Assembly: GCF_015595025.1 (NCBI RefSeq)
Contig: NZ_JADNRL010000019.1
Location: forward strand, 741,521 to 805,520
From: Halomonas sp. KAO
GTDB taxonomy: Bacteria; Pseudomonadota; Gammaproteobacteria; Pseudomonadales; Halomonadaceae
Length of the DNA stretch: 64,000 bases
Reading direction: 5' to 3'
Part shown: piece by piece, positions 35,772 to 45,062 of the stretch
How the letters are laid out: each line of letters starts with the position of its first letter
Position numbering within the stretch: the first letter of the stretch is position 1
Position numbers and translations under genes: made by a program
Notes under the pieces: model-generated
The model's input: only the letters and a program-made list of their open reading frames with translations
Databases searched by the model: none
Told to the model about the DNA's origin: nothing

Positions 35772-37115
35772 CTAGACCAGGCCGTAGACGAACACCACGA
35801 CCACCCCGATCGGTGCCACCACACGAGACACCACCTGCCACAGCTGGGCCTGACCGGCCGAGAGCCCCAGCTCGTTGATCACGCTGTCGCGGTCGAGACG
35901 CCAGGCCACGAACAGGATCGCGCCCAGGCCGGTCAGCGGCAACATGAACTTGCTGGTGAGGGTATCCAGGAAGTCGAAGACGTTCAGCCCCAGGATCAGG
36001 AACTCGTCCCAGACGTTGAACGACATCAGCGCCGCAATACCCAGCACCCAGACCGCCACACCGGCCACCAGGGTGGCCGCGACACGCGATAGCGGCGTAC
36101 GCTCCTCGAGCAGCTCCACCGTCGGCTCCAGCAGCGAGATCGCCGAAGTCAGGGCGGCGAAGGTCAGCAGCAGGAAGAACGCCAGGCCGAGGATGGTACC
36201 CCATGCCATGTTGCCGAAGGCCAGCGGCAGGGTGACGAAGATCAGCCCCGGTCCCTCGCCCGGGCTCAGGCCATTGGCGAAGACGATGGGGAAGATCGCC
36301 ATGCCGGCCAGCAGCGCGATGGCGGTATCCAGAATGATCACCGTGCGTGCCGTGCCGATCAGGCTGACGTCCTCACCCAGATAGGAGCCATAGGCCAGCA
36401 TGATGCCCATGCCCAGCGACAGGGTGAAGAAGGCCTGTCCCATGGCGGCCAGCACTACCTCACCGTTGATGGCGCTCCAGTCGGGGCTGAACATGAAGGC
36501 CATGGCCTCACCGAAGTGACCGGTGGTCATGCCATAGATCACCAGCACCACCATCAGGATGACCAGTGCCGGCATCAGAGTCTTGACGGCACCCTCCAGG
36601 CCCTTGGTCACGCCGCGAGCCACGATAAAGATCACCAGCGCCATGAAGGCGGTATGCCACAGGGTCAAGGCGGTGGCGTTACCCAGCAGGCCACTGAAGA
36701 TGGCGCCGACACCATCGGAGTCCATGCCCGTGAACTTGCCGGTGACCGAACCCAGGGTATAGAAGAGCGACCAGCCGCCGATCACGCTGTAGAAGGAAAG
36801 AATCAGGAAGGCACCCAGAACGCCACTGACCCCGACCAGTGCCCAGGCCGGCAGACGACCGCTCTGACGAGCCAGGTCGAGCATCGAGTTGATCGGGTTC
36901 TTCTGGCCACGGCGGCCGATCAGCCATTCGGCGACCAGGATCGGCAGGCCGACCAGGGCCACACAGGCCAGGTAGATGAGCACGAAGGCCGCGCCCCCGC
37001 TATCCCCTACCATATAGGAGAAGCGCCAGATATTGCCCAGCCCCACCGCCGAACCGGTGGCTGCCAGGATAAAGGCCATCTTCGATGACCACTGTGCATG
37101 GGAGAGTTTGGACAT
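35772..37115 (-). CDS. Sodium-dependent transporter of the neurotransmitter:sodium symporter (SNF) family
   Basis: 447 residues, about 11-12 membrane helices, LeuT-like fold. TM1 contains the unwound ion/substrate site GSAVGLGNIWRFSYM, and TM6 region AFFTLSLGMGIMLAYGSYL is typical of bacterial members. These use Na+ to import amino acids such as tryptophan, tyrosine or leucine; the substrate is not identifiable by eye. In a halophile-type organism Na+ coupling is expected. Transcribed from the promoter region at 37196-37231. Confidence 0.88.
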   Translation of the reverse strand: MSKLSHAQWSSKMAFILAATGSAVGLGNIWRFSYMVGDSGGAAFVLIYLACVALVGLPILVAEWLIGRRGQKNPINSMLDLARQSGRLPAWALVGVSGVLGAFLILSFYSVIGGWSLFYTLGSVTGKFTGMDSDGVGAIFSGLLGNATALTLWHTAFMALVIFIVARGVTKGLEGAVKTLMPALVILMVVLVIYGMTTGHFGEAMAFMFSPDWSAINGEVVLAAMGQAFFTLSLGMGIMLAYGSYLGEDVSLIGTARTVIILDTAIALLAGMAIFPIVFANGLSPGEGPGLIFVTLPLAFGNMAWGTILGLAFFLLLTFAALTSAISLLEPTVELLEERTPLSRVAATLVAGVAVWVLGIAALMSFNVWDEFLILGLNVFDFLDTLTSKFMLPLTGLGAILFVAWRLDRDSVINELGLSAGQAQLWQVVSRVVAPIGVVVVFVYGLV

Positions 37116-37462
37116 GTTTCACCCTGTGTGTACGTGTCGCCAGCGGCCGATCCGGCGCGTTGGCGGCTTGTGCTTGTCATTGCCACGTCCAGAGCGTCAT
37201 GGATTACATGACACCGTCCAGAGCATGACAGGATCCGGGCAGGATCACTGCCGTTGCGCTTCACGATCGTCGGCGGGTGGCCGTTGACCGAAGAGCACGG
37301 GAGCGCAGGACCATCGCAAGATCGACGCAGGTTCAGCGCCAAATCCAGTCAGAATCCGGGGGTATGAGCACTCCGGACCATAAAACTATCCGATCAAACA
37401 CTCGATGGCCAGCGTCTTCTGTGGTTTGGCACTTGCTCTTTAGGAGCAGGGGGAAGCAGGCA
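37116..37462. other. Intergenic region, 347 bp, symporter promoter and no gene seen
   Basis: It separates the symporter gene from the DUF72 gene. The left half holds a promoter-like site and the direct repeat CGTCCAGAGC (at about 37185 and 37215) around an operator-like palindrome. The right half shows no coding frame or strong hairpin that I recognise. Confidence 0.6.
37196..37231 (-). promoter_or_regulatory. Promoter with overlapping palindrome upstream of the Na+ symporter
   Basis: Minus strand: CTGTCA (-35, 37231-37226), 17-base spacer, TGTAAT (-10, 37208-37203). The palindrome GTCATG-GATTA-CATGAC (37196-37212) covers the -10, as expected for a repressor operator. Confidence 0.5.
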
Positions 37463-38335
37463 TCAACTCCCGAACAGGCTGGCCTGGGCCTCGCCGGGGA
37501 AGGCCGGCAAGGAGGGCAGGGCCAGTCGCTCTGCCAGGCGATCATGGAGGCGCCGCGCCAGCTGGGGTGCCTGCCGGTTGTCCGGTGTATGCACCATCAG
37601 ATAAGGGGTTTTCCCCTGTTTTATCCACAGGGCAAGGCGATCGATCCAGGCCGCGAAGTAATGTTCATTGATGGTCGAGTCGTGATGCCCGATATAGCGC
37701 ACCAGGGGTCGACCTCCCGTGGAAAGCACGTGTAATGGGCGTTTCGGCTTCTCGCGCTGGGCCTGCTGCAGGCCGGGATGCTCACCGGCGGGAGTGGCGA
37801 ATAGGGGGCGCACATCGAGCATCACCCGATCCACACCGTGAGTTATCAACATCCTGTTGAAATGGCGCTCGACGCTCCCCTTGTGGAAAAAATCGGTGTG
37901 GCGCACCTCGACCGCACAGGGAATGTCGCCCGGCCAGCGTGCGAGCAGCGCCTCGAGACGAGGCAGTTCATCGCCACCGAAATCCCGGGGAAGCTGGACC
38001 ATCAACGGGCCCAGGCGGCCGTGCAGCGGTTCGAGGACCGTGAGGAAGGCATCGAGTTCGGCCTCGATGCCGGCCAGGCGTCGCTCATGGGTCAGGGCGG
38101 CGGGCAGCTTGAAGCAGAAACGGAAGCCCGGGGGTGCCTGACGCGCCCAGGCCGCCACGGTCTCGGCGCGTGGCGCGCCGCTGTAGAAGGTGGTGTTGCC
38201 CTCCACACAGGTGAAGACCCGGGCATACTCCTCGAGGCCGCCGCCATGAGGAGGATAGAGTCCGCCGCGCCAGTCGGGATTGGCCCACATGGGCAGCCCC
38301 AGATGGAGCGGCGGTTCAGCACCTGGGGCCGTCAC
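37463..38335 (-). CDS. DUF72 (YecE-like) domain protein
   Basis: 290 residues of the DUF72 TIM-barrel-like family: early GLPMWANPDWRGGLYP, CVEGNTTFYSGAP, FCFKLPAALTHERRL, VEVRHTDFF and RYIGH. No biochemical function is established for the family. Its ATG overlaps the glmS stop by four bases, so it is translated from the end of the uppP-apbE-glmU-glmS operon. Confidence 0.88.
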   Translation of the reverse strand: MTAPGAEPPLHLGLPMWANPDWRGGLYPPHGGGLEEYARVFTCVEGNTTFYSGAPRAETVAAWARQAPPGFRFCFKLPAALTHERRLAGIEAELDAFLTVLEPLHGRLGPLMVQLPRDFGGDELPRLEALLARWPGDIPCAVEVRHTDFFHKGSVERHFNRMLITHGVDRVMLDVRPLFATPAGEHPGLQQAQREKPKRPLHVLSTGGRPLVRYIGHHDSTINEHYFAAWIDRLALWIKQGKTPYLMVHTPDNRQAPQLARRLHDRLAERLALPSLPAFPGEAQASLFGS

Positions 38336-40167
38336 TCCACTGTCACGCTCTTGGCCAGGTTGCGTGGCTGATCCACATCGGTACCCTTGAGGACCGCCAC
38401 ATGGTAGCTGAGCAGCTGCAGCGGCAAGGTATAGACGATCGGCGCCAGCGCCTCATGCACCCGGGGCAGGCGCAGCACCCGAATGCCCTCGGAGGCCTCG
38501 AGTCCTACCCCCTCGTCGGCGAACACGAACAGCTCACCGCCGCGCGCGCGCACCTCCTGCAGATTGGACTTGAGCTTGTCGAGCAGCTCATCGTTGGGCG
38601 CCACGGAGATCACCGGCATCTCGCTGTCGACCAGTGCCAGCGGGCCATGCTTGAGCTCGCCCGCCGGGTAGGCCTCGGCGTGGATATAGGAGATCTCCTT
38701 GAGCTTGAGCGCGCCCTCCAGGGCGATGGGGAAGTGAGCCCCACGCCCCAGGAAGAGGGCGTGCTGCTTCTCGGCGAAGGCCATGGAGAGCTCCTCGATG
38801 GCCGGATCCAGCGCCAGCACACGCTCCACCAGCCGCGGCAGGCCGCGCAGCGCCGTGACCACCTCGGCCTGCACGGCCTCGTCGAGCCCCTTGACGCGCC
38901 CCAGCGCCAGGGTCAGCAACAGCAGGGCGGTAAGCTGCGTCGTGAAGGCCTTGGTGGACGCCACGCCGATCTCGGGCCCGGCATGGGTCATCAGTGAGAG
39001 GTCCGACTCGCGCACCAGGGAGCTGCCCGGCACGTTGCAGATCGCCAGGCTGGCCAGATAGTCGCCCGCCCTGGCGAAGCGCAGCGCCGCCAGGGTATCG
39101 GCGGTCTCGCCGGACTGGGAGAGGGTCACGAACAGGGTCCCTTCGGGAACCACGACCCGGCGATAGCGATACTCCGAGGCGACCTCCACCTGCACCGGAA
39201 CGCCGGCATAGCGCTCCAGCCAGTAGCGCGCCACCATGCCCGCATGATAGCTGGTGCCACAGGCAACGATATGAATCTGCCTGACCTGCCCGAAGAGCGC
39301 CTCGGCCTCGGGGCCGAAGCTCTCCACCAGCGCCGAGCGCTCCCCGAGACGCCCCTCCAGGGTCGCGCCAATCACCGCCGTCTGCTCGTGGATCTCCTTG
39401 AGCATGAAGTGACGGTACTCGCCCTTGCTGGCCGCGCCATCGCCATGCTCGAAGGTGGTTATCTCACGCTTCACCGCCTCACCGTCGGCATCGAAGATCT
39501 CGATGCGGCCACCGGCGGAGAGGCGAACCGCATCCCCCTCCTCCAGGTAGATGAAACGGTCGGTGACCTGCAGCAGGGCCAGCGGATCGGAGCCGAGAAA
39601 GGCCTCGCCGATGCCCACCCCGACCACCAGCGGGCTGCCCTTGCGGGCCCCGATGATGACGTCGGGCTCATCGGCGTGGATCACTCCCAGCGCATAGGCC
39701 CCATCCAGCCGAGCGAGAATGCCGCGTACCGCGGTGAGCAGATCACCCGCCTGGCGGCTCTCGCGCTCCAGCAGATGCGCCACCACCTCGGTGTCGGTCT
39801 CGGAGGTGAAGTGGTAGCCCTCGGCCTCGAGCTCACGACGCAAGGCTTCATGGTTCTCGATGATGCCATTGTGCACCACCGCCAGGCGCTCGCCGGACTG
39901 GTGGGGGTGGGCATTCACCTCGCTGGGTCGACCATGGGTCGCCCAGCGGGTATGGGCGATCCCGCTGCGACCGGCCAGCGGCTCGGCGACCAGGCGCTCC
40001 TCCAGGGCCGCCACCTTGCCCATCGCCCGGCACCGCTGCAGTCTGCCGTCGGGGTCAAGCACCGCCATGCCCGCAGAGTCATAGCCACGATACTCAAGGC
40101 GCTTGAGGCCCTCCAGAAGAATCCCTTCCACGTTACGCTCGGCAACGGCTCCGACGATTCCACACAT
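38332..40167 (-). CDS. glmS: Glutamine-fructose-6-phosphate aminotransferase GlmS
   Basis: Makes glucosamine-6-phosphate for cell wall and LPS. 611 residues (609 in E. coli). The N-terminal class II glutaminase starts MCGIVGAV with the nucleophile Cys2, then come two SIS domains, and it ends with the conserved tail PRNLAKSVTVE. Starts 12 bases after glmU. The short gap leaves little room for the GlmZ-type sRNA site found in enteric bacteria. Confidence 0.97.
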   Translation of the reverse strand: MCGIVGAVAERNVEGILLEGLKRLEYRGYDSAGMAVLDPDGRLQRCRAMGKVAALEERLVAEPLAGRSGIAHTRWATHGRPSEVNAHPHQSGERLAVVHNGIIENHEALRRELEAEGYHFTSETDTEVVAHLLERESRQAGDLLTAVRGILARLDGAYALGVIHADEPDVIIGARKGSPLVVGVGIGEAFLGSDPLALLQVTDRFIYLEEGDAVRLSAGGRIEIFDADGEAVKREITTFEHGDGAASKGEYRHFMLKEIHEQTAVIGATLEGRLGERSALVESFGPEAEALFGQVRQIHIVACGTSYHAGMVARYWLERYAGVPVQVEVASEYRYRRVVVPEGTLFVTLSQSGETADTLAALRFARAGDYLASLAICNVPGSSLVRESDLSLMTHAGPEIGVASTKAFTTQLTALLLLTLALGRVKGLDEAVQAEVVTALRGLPRLVERVLALDPAIEELSMAFAEKQHALFLGRGAHFPIALEGALKLKEISYIHAEAYPAGELKHGPLALVDSEMPVISVAPNDELLDKLKSNLQEVRARGGELFVFADEGVGLEASEGIRVLRLPRVHEALAPIVYTLPLQLLSYHVAVLKGTDVDQPRNLAKSVTVE

Positions 40168-40179
40168 CGCTCTCTCTCC

Positions 40180-41544
40180 TTAGTCGTCCTGCTTGCGGGG
40201 CCGGGGCCAGTCCGCCTTGGTCATCTGGCGGGCACGAGTCACCGCCAGGGAGTTGTCGGGCACATCCTTGGCCACGGTGGAGCCGGCCCCCACGGTGGCT
40301 CCCCGCCCGATGCTTACCGGCGCTACCAGGGCACTGTTGGAGCCGATGAAGGCCTCGTCATCGATCTCGGTATGGTGCTTGTTGGCACCATCATAGTTGC
40401 AGGTGATGGTGCCCGCACCGACGTTGACACCGCGCCCCAGGCGGGCGTCGCCCACATAGCTCAGATGGTTGATCTTGCTGCCCTCGCCCACCTCGACGTT
40501 CTTGGTCTCGACGAAGTTACCGACCTTGGTCCCTACCGCCAGGCGCGAGCCGGGCCGCAGGCGCGCGAAGGGGCCGATGGTGGCGTGTCCGGCGATCACC
40601 GCCCCTTCGATGACGCTATGGGGCTCGATCACGCTCTCGGCGCCGATATGGCTGTCGCGAATCACGCAGTGGGGCCCGATGCGAACGCCCTCGCCCAGCT
40701 CCACCTCGCCCTCGAAGACACAGCCCACGTCGATCTCCACGTCATGACCACAGCGCAGGGTGCCACGCACGTCGAGACGCGACGGGTCGGCGAGCGCCAC
40801 GCCCTCGGTCATCAGTTTTTCGGCGATGGCCTGCTGGTGGGCCCGCTCGAGACGCGCCATCTGCAGGCGATTGTTGACCCCCTCCACCTCGATCGGGTCG
40901 CCCGGTTGAGCGGTGACCACCCTGACGCCCTCGGCGGCGGCCATGGCGATGATGTCGGTGAGGTAGTACTCGCCCTGGGCATTGTCGGCGGAGAGTCGCG
41001 GCAGCCAGCGGCGCAGCTGGCTGGCGGTCATCGCCATGATGCCGGTATTGCACTCTCGCACCGCACGCTCGCTTTCGCTGGCGTCCTTGTGTTCGACGAT
41101 GGCCACCGCCTGCCCCTCGGCATTGCGCAGGATGCGTCCATAGCCGCTGGGATCATCGAGGGTCACGGTGAGCAGGCCCAGGTGATCGTCGTCGACACCC
41201 TCCAGCAGTCGTTCGAGGGTCGTGCGCTGGATCAGGGGAACATCACCGTAGAGCACCAGGACCTTGCCATTGCCGAGCCCGTCGAGCGCCTGGGCCACGG
41301 CATGGCCGGTGCCCTTCTGTTCAGCCTGCAGGGCGAAGTGCACCCGACAGTCGGCCAGGGCCTCACGCACCTTCTCGGCGCCATGGCCCACCACGACGTG
41401 GGTGCGCTCGGCGCTGAGTCCCGCGGCGGTATCGATCACGTGGCGTACCATCGGCTTGCCGGCCAGACGGTGCAGCACCTTGGGCAGGGTCGAGCGCATC
41501 CGGGTGCCCTGCCCGGCGGCCAGTATCACGACATCAAGCGTCAT
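40180..41544 (-). CDS. glmU: Bifunctional GlmU (acetyltransferase/uridyltransferase)
   Basis: Converts glucosamine-1-phosphate to UDP-GlcNAc in two steps. The 454-residue product has the pyrophosphorylase motif ILAAGQGTRMRS at the N-terminus, LYGDVPLI, and a C-terminal left-handed beta-helix with hexapeptide repeats (e.g. GAGTITCNYDGANKHHT region) carrying the acetyltransferase site. Three bases separate it from apbE upstream and 12 from glmS downstream. Confidence 0.97.
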   Translation of the reverse strand: MTLDVVILAAGQGTRMRSTLPKVLHRLAGKPMVRHVIDTAAGLSAERTHVVVGHGAEKVREALADCRVHFALQAEQKGTGHAVAQALDGLGNGKVLVLYGDVPLIQRTTLERLLEGVDDDHLGLLTVTLDDPSGYGRILRNAEGQAVAIVEHKDASESERAVRECNTGIMAMTASQLRRWLPRLSADNAQGEYYLTDIIAMAAAEGVRVVTAQPGDPIEVEGVNNRLQMARLERAHQQAIAEKLMTEGVALADPSRLDVRGTLRCGHDVEIDVGCVFEGEVELGEGVRIGPHCVIRDSHIGAESVIEPHSVIEGAVIAGHATIGPFARLRPGSRLAVGTKVGNFVETKNVEVGEGSKINHLSYVGDARLGRGVNVGAGTITCNYDGANKHHTEIDDEAFIGSNSALVAPVSIGRGATVGAGSTVAKDVPDNSLAVTRARQMTKADWPRPRKQDD

Positions 41545-41547
41545 CCT

Positions 41548-42654
41548 TCACTCCTGATCCTGTTGTTCATGTTGCCGGGAGGCGTCGCTGTCCGCGACCT
41601 CGAGACCGAGCTCCTCGACCCGCGCCTTGCCGAACTGCTCGACGAAGGCGGGAGTGACCCGGCTCGTCCAGCCCTCCTCCCCGCGTAATATCATCAGCGC
41701 ACTCAGCCGGTGCTCACGGGCCAGCGCCATGCCCGCCTCCTCGCCGAGCACCGTCAGTGCCGTGGCCCAGGCATCCGCCCAGGCATTGGAGGTATGGAAG
41801 ACGCTGACCGACGCCAGGCGATGGGTGATCGGCCGCCCGTTGCGTGGGTCCAGGGTGTGGGAGTAGCGCCGCCCCTCCTCCTCGAAATAGTTGCGGTAGT
41901 CGCCGGAAGTCGCCACCGAGACATCGTGCAGCGACAGCATATACTGCGCCTCCTGGCGATCCTCCAGGGGCGCCTCGATACCGATGCGCCAGGGCTCCTT
42001 CTCGCCGTCCCGGTAGCCGCTGGCAAGCAGGTCACCACCGAGGTTCACCAGATAGTGCTCGACCCCCTCGGCGTCGAGAAAGGCGGCTACCCGATCGGTG
42101 GCGTGGCCCTTGGCGACCCCACCCAGGTCGACGGTCACCTCGCGCGTACGCCTCGCCTCACGCTGTTGGGCGTCGAGCTCCAGCGCGTCGGTGCCGACCT
42201 GTGCCAGGCGCCTGGCCAGCTCGGCGTCGGCGGGAACCTCCCGGGGACGGGCCTCGGCACCGAAGCTCCACAGGTTGACCAGCCCGCCGATGGTCATGTC
42301 GAAGGCTCCGCCGCTCTCCTCGGCCACGGTCCGACCGATGGCCAGGACCTCGTAAAGCGCATCGGAGAGTGGCTGCCACTCCCCGGTCGGTGCCTGGTTG
42401 AAGGCCATCAGTTCGGAGTCATCGCGGTAGAGCGACATGCTGGCATCCACCGCCTCGAGCTCGGCGAGAATCCCCTCTTCCAGGGCGCTGGCCTCACCGC
42501 GGGTCAGGGGATCGACGATGGTCACCTGGTAGAAGCTGCCGAAGATGGCGCCCTCGAGGCGTACCGGCGAATCGAGCGGCCGGTCGCGCTCGGAGCAGGC
42601 CGCCAGCGCAAGCAGCAGCAGCAAGGTGGGCAGCAACAGCAGGTGTCGAATCAC
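41548..42654 (-). CDS. apbE: FAD:protein FMN transferase ApbE (lipoprotein)
   Basis: Attaches FMN covalently to threonine in proteins such as NqrB/C or RnfG, using FAD. 368 residues. The N-terminal lipoprotein signal ends in the lipobox LAAC, so it acts at the outer face of a membrane. Key segments: SLYRDDSELMAFNQ, FDMTIGGLVNLW, DLGGVAKGHATDR, GGDLLASG and YSHTLDPRNGRPI. Operon position between uppP and glmU is unusual, as flavin-transfer targets are not nearby. Confidence 0.93.
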   Translation of the reverse strand: MIRHLLLLPTLLLLLALAACSERDRPLDSPVRLEGAIFGSFYQVTIVDPLTRGEASALEEGILAELEAVDASMSLYRDDSELMAFNQAPTGEWQPLSDALYEVLAIGRTVAEESGGAFDMTIGGLVNLWSFGAEARPREVPADAELARRLAQVGTDALELDAQQREARRTREVTVDLGGVAKGHATDRVAAFLDAEGVEHYLVNLGGDLLASGYRDGEKEPWRIGIEAPLEDRQEAQYMLSLHDVSVATSGDYRNYFEEEGRRYSHTLDPRNGRPITHRLASVSVFHTSNAWADAWATALTVLGEEAGMALAREHRLSALMILRGEEGWTSRVTPAFVEQFGKARVEELGLEVADSDASRQHEQQDQE

Positions 42655-42676
42655 GCCGGACTCCTCACAGGGGGTG

Positions 42677-43474
42677 TTACCAGAATAGCCATAGCAGCCA
42701 GGCCCCGAGCAGCAGCCGGTAGATCACGAAGGGCTGCATGCCGACCCGCTTGATAAAGGCCAGGAAGTAGTGAATGCAGAGATAGGCGCTGATGGCCGAG
42801 AGCAGCCCCCCCACCACCAGGGTAACCCACTCCACCTCCGCGGCATCGCGGACAAGTGCCACGACTTCCATCCCGCCGGCCATCACGATCACCGGGATCG
42901 ACATCAGGAACGAGAAACGCGCCGCGGCCTCACGATTCATGCCCAGCAACAGCGCCGCGGTGATGGTGATGCCCGAGCGCGAGGTTCCGGGAATCAACGC
43001 CAGCGCCTGGGCCAGACCGATCAGCAGGGCATCGCGCAGGGTCAGCTGATACTCGTCGCGACTGCCACTCTGACGCAGGTCCGCATAGGCCAACAGCAGG
43101 CCGAAGGCAATCAGGCCGAAGGCGATGATCAGCGGCGAGCGCATCCCCTCCGCGATATCATCATGGAAGATCAGCCCCCCCAGCCCCACGGGTATCGTCG
43201 CCAGCACCACCCACCAGGCCAGGCGGGCATCGGCATCCACGCCGCGCCCCACCAGCGAACCCGACCAGCTCAACGTCATCTTCACGAGCTCATGACGAAA
43301 GTAGAACACCACCGCCGCCAGGCTGCCGATATGCAGCGCCACATCGAAGGCCAGCCCCTGATCGCTCCAGTCGGTGAGGACGGGGACCAGGATCAAGTGA
43401 GCGGAGCTGGAGACCGGCAGAAATTCGGTGAGTCCCTGTACGATCGCGAGTATGACGACCTGAAGCCAATCCAT
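42677..43474 (-). CDS. uppP: Undecaprenyl-diphosphatase UppP (BacA)
   Basis: Recycles the lipid carrier for peptidoglycan by dephosphorylating undecaprenyl diphosphate; overexpression gives bacitracin resistance. 265 residues with several membrane helices and both family motifs, GLTEFLPVSSSAHL near residue 14 and PGTSRSGITITAALLLGMNR. First gene of the uppP-apbE-glmU-glmS set, with a functional link to peptidoglycan synthesis. Confidence 0.96.
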   Translation of the reverse strand: MDWLQVVILAIVQGLTEFLPVSSSAHLILVPVLTDWSDQGLAFDVALHIGSLAAVVFYFRHELVKMTLSWSGSLVGRGVDADARLAWWVVLATIPVGLGGLIFHDDIAEGMRSPLIIAFGLIAFGLLLAYADLRQSGSRDEYQLTLRDALLIGLAQALALIPGTSRSGITITAALLLGMNREAAARFSFLMSIPVIVMAGGMEVVALVRDAAEVEWVTLVVGGLLSAISAYLCIHYFLAFIKRVGMQPFVIYRLLLGAWLLWLFW

Positions 43475-43578
43475 GGTAGTTTCCTGTCAGATGAAGCCCG
43501 CACCCGTAGGCGCCACGCCGTGCAGAGGATACACCCGCGCGACCGAGCTGTCCGCCCCGCTTGCCATCGGTTCAGGGC

Positions 43579-44949
43579 TCATGTACCGAGGATCGTCGTG
43601 GCGATGCCGAAGTAGATCAGCACGCCGGAGGCATCGATCAGGGTGGTCACCAACGGCGCCGAGGCGGTGGCCGGATCCCAGCCCAGGTGGTCGAGCAGGA
43701 AGGGCAGGCACATGCCCAGCAGGCTGCCGAACAGCACGATGGTGACCATGCTCATGGCCACCACCAGGGCCAGCGCCTCACCGCCGCGCATGACCCCGAT
43801 GGGCGCCACCGCCAGGGCCATGGTCAGGCCCAGCGAGCCCGCCACCAGCATCTCACGCCCCATCAGCTTGCCCCAGTCCTTGATGCCCACGTCGCCGGTC
43901 GCCATGCCGCGCACCATCAGGGTGGCGGCCTGGGCGCCGGCGTTGCCGCCGCTGCCGATCAGCAGTGGCAGGAAAAACACCAGTGCCACCTGGGCGGCGA
44001 TGGTCTCCTCGAAGTAGGCGATCCCCGCTCCCGAGAAGAGGTTGGCGAATACCAGCAGCACCAGCCAGGTGACACGCTTGCGATACAGGCTCCACAGCGG
44101 CACTCGGCTGACCCCGCCCTCCAGGGTGCCGATCGACATCCCCTTGTGGATATCCTCGGTGGCCTCGGACTCGACCACGTCCATGGCATCGTCGTGGGTA
44201 ACGATCCCCACCAGTCGCTCATCGCCATCCACCACCGGCAGCGCCAGCAGGTCGTAGCGGGCGACGATGCGCGCCACCTCCTCCTGAGCCTCGTCGACCG
44301 AGGTGTGGATGACATCGCGGATCATCAGTTCGTCGATCTGCTCTCCGGGTGGCGCCACCATCAGCTGACGCAACGACAGGGTGCCGGCCAACCGGCCATG
44401 GCCATCGATGATATAGAGCTGATAGACCGTCTCGGCATCGGGCGCCGTCTGGCGAACCCGCATCATCGCCTGGGGGACCGTCATGCCACTGGGAATGGCC
44501 ACGTAGTCCGTGGTCATGATCGCCCCGGCGGTCCCCTCCTCGTAGCTGGCCAGGCGCTTGAGCTCCTGCCGCTCGCGTCGGGCCATGCGCCGCAGCAGAC
44601 TCTGGCGGCGATCCTCGTCGAGCAGGTTGAAGAGATCGGCACGCTCGTCGGAGCCCATCTCCTCGAGGGTCAACAGCAGGCGCTCATCGCTCATCGCCTC
44701 GGCGAGCACCCGCTGGGTATCACCGGGCAGATGCCCAAGCATGCTGGCACGCCGCTCCAGGGGCAGGTACTCCATCAGGGCTAGGGTGCGGGACGGCTCC
44801 TCGTCCTCCGACAGGACGGCCCCGAGGATCTCGGCGATATCCGCCGAGCGCAGCTCGGACAGCAGCGCAGTGGCGCGCTCGCTCTCCTCTTCGGCAAGCG
44901 CCTGGCAGAGTGTGGCCCGATGGGTGTTGAGAATATCGGTGAGGGACAT
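43579..44949 (-). CDS. mgtE: Magnesium transporter MgtE
   Basis: 456 residues: N-terminal superhelical domain of HEAT-like repeats (about 1-130), two CBS domains (about 135-255) that sense Mg2+, and five membrane helices. The pore region GSGGNAGAQAATLMVRG and the TM5 site LIDASGVLIYF with its Mg-binding Asp are intact. No M-box leader is visible in the 50 bases upstream. Divergence from other operons: it lies between the uppP operon and the atp operon terminator. Confidence 0.95.
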   Translation of the reverse strand: MSLTDILNTHRATLCQALAEEESERATALLSELRSADIAEILGAVLSEDEEPSRTLALMEYLPLERRASMLGHLPGDTQRVLAEAMSDERLLLTLEEMGSDERADLFNLLDEDRRQSLLRRMARRERQELKRLASYEEGTAGAIMTTDYVAIPSGMTVPQAMMRVRQTAPDAETVYQLYIIDGHGRLAGTLSLRQLMVAPPGEQIDELMIRDVIHTSVDEAQEEVARIVARYDLLALPVVDGDERLVGIVTHDDAMDVVESEATEDIHKGMSIGTLEGGVSRVPLWSLYRKRVTWLVLLVFANLFSGAGIAYFEETIAAQVALVFFLPLLIGSGGNAGAQAATLMVRGMATGDVGIKDWGKLMGREMLVAGSLGLTMALAVAPIGVMRGGEALALVVAMSMVTIVLFGSLLGMCLPFLLDHLGWDPATASAPLVTTLIDASGVLIYFGIATTILGT

Positions 44950-45002
44950 GGCATGCTCCTCGGCGCCCCAGGGTCAGGCTACCGGGATGATAGAGACAAG
45001 AA

Positions 45003-45038
45003 CGCCCCCGGCTCGACATTACCGTCGAGCCGGGGGCG
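45003..45038 (-). terminator. Terminator of the atp operon
   Basis: Perfect 15-bp stem (45003-45017 with 45024-45038), loop of six bases, 25 bases after the atpC stop. On the minus strand TTCTTGTCTC follows the stem. Confidence 0.9.
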
Positions 45039-45062
45039 CGAGACTTCACGCTGGGGCAAAGA

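Noticed and set aside
39244-41688. 814-codon plus-strand open frame
   Set aside because: It is antisense to glmS and glmU, is built of shadow codons in a GC-rich sequence and matches no family.
44950-45002. Mg2+ riboswitch (M-box) upstream of mgtE
   Set aside because: Only about 50 bases lie between mgtE and the atp terminator, too short for the M-box.
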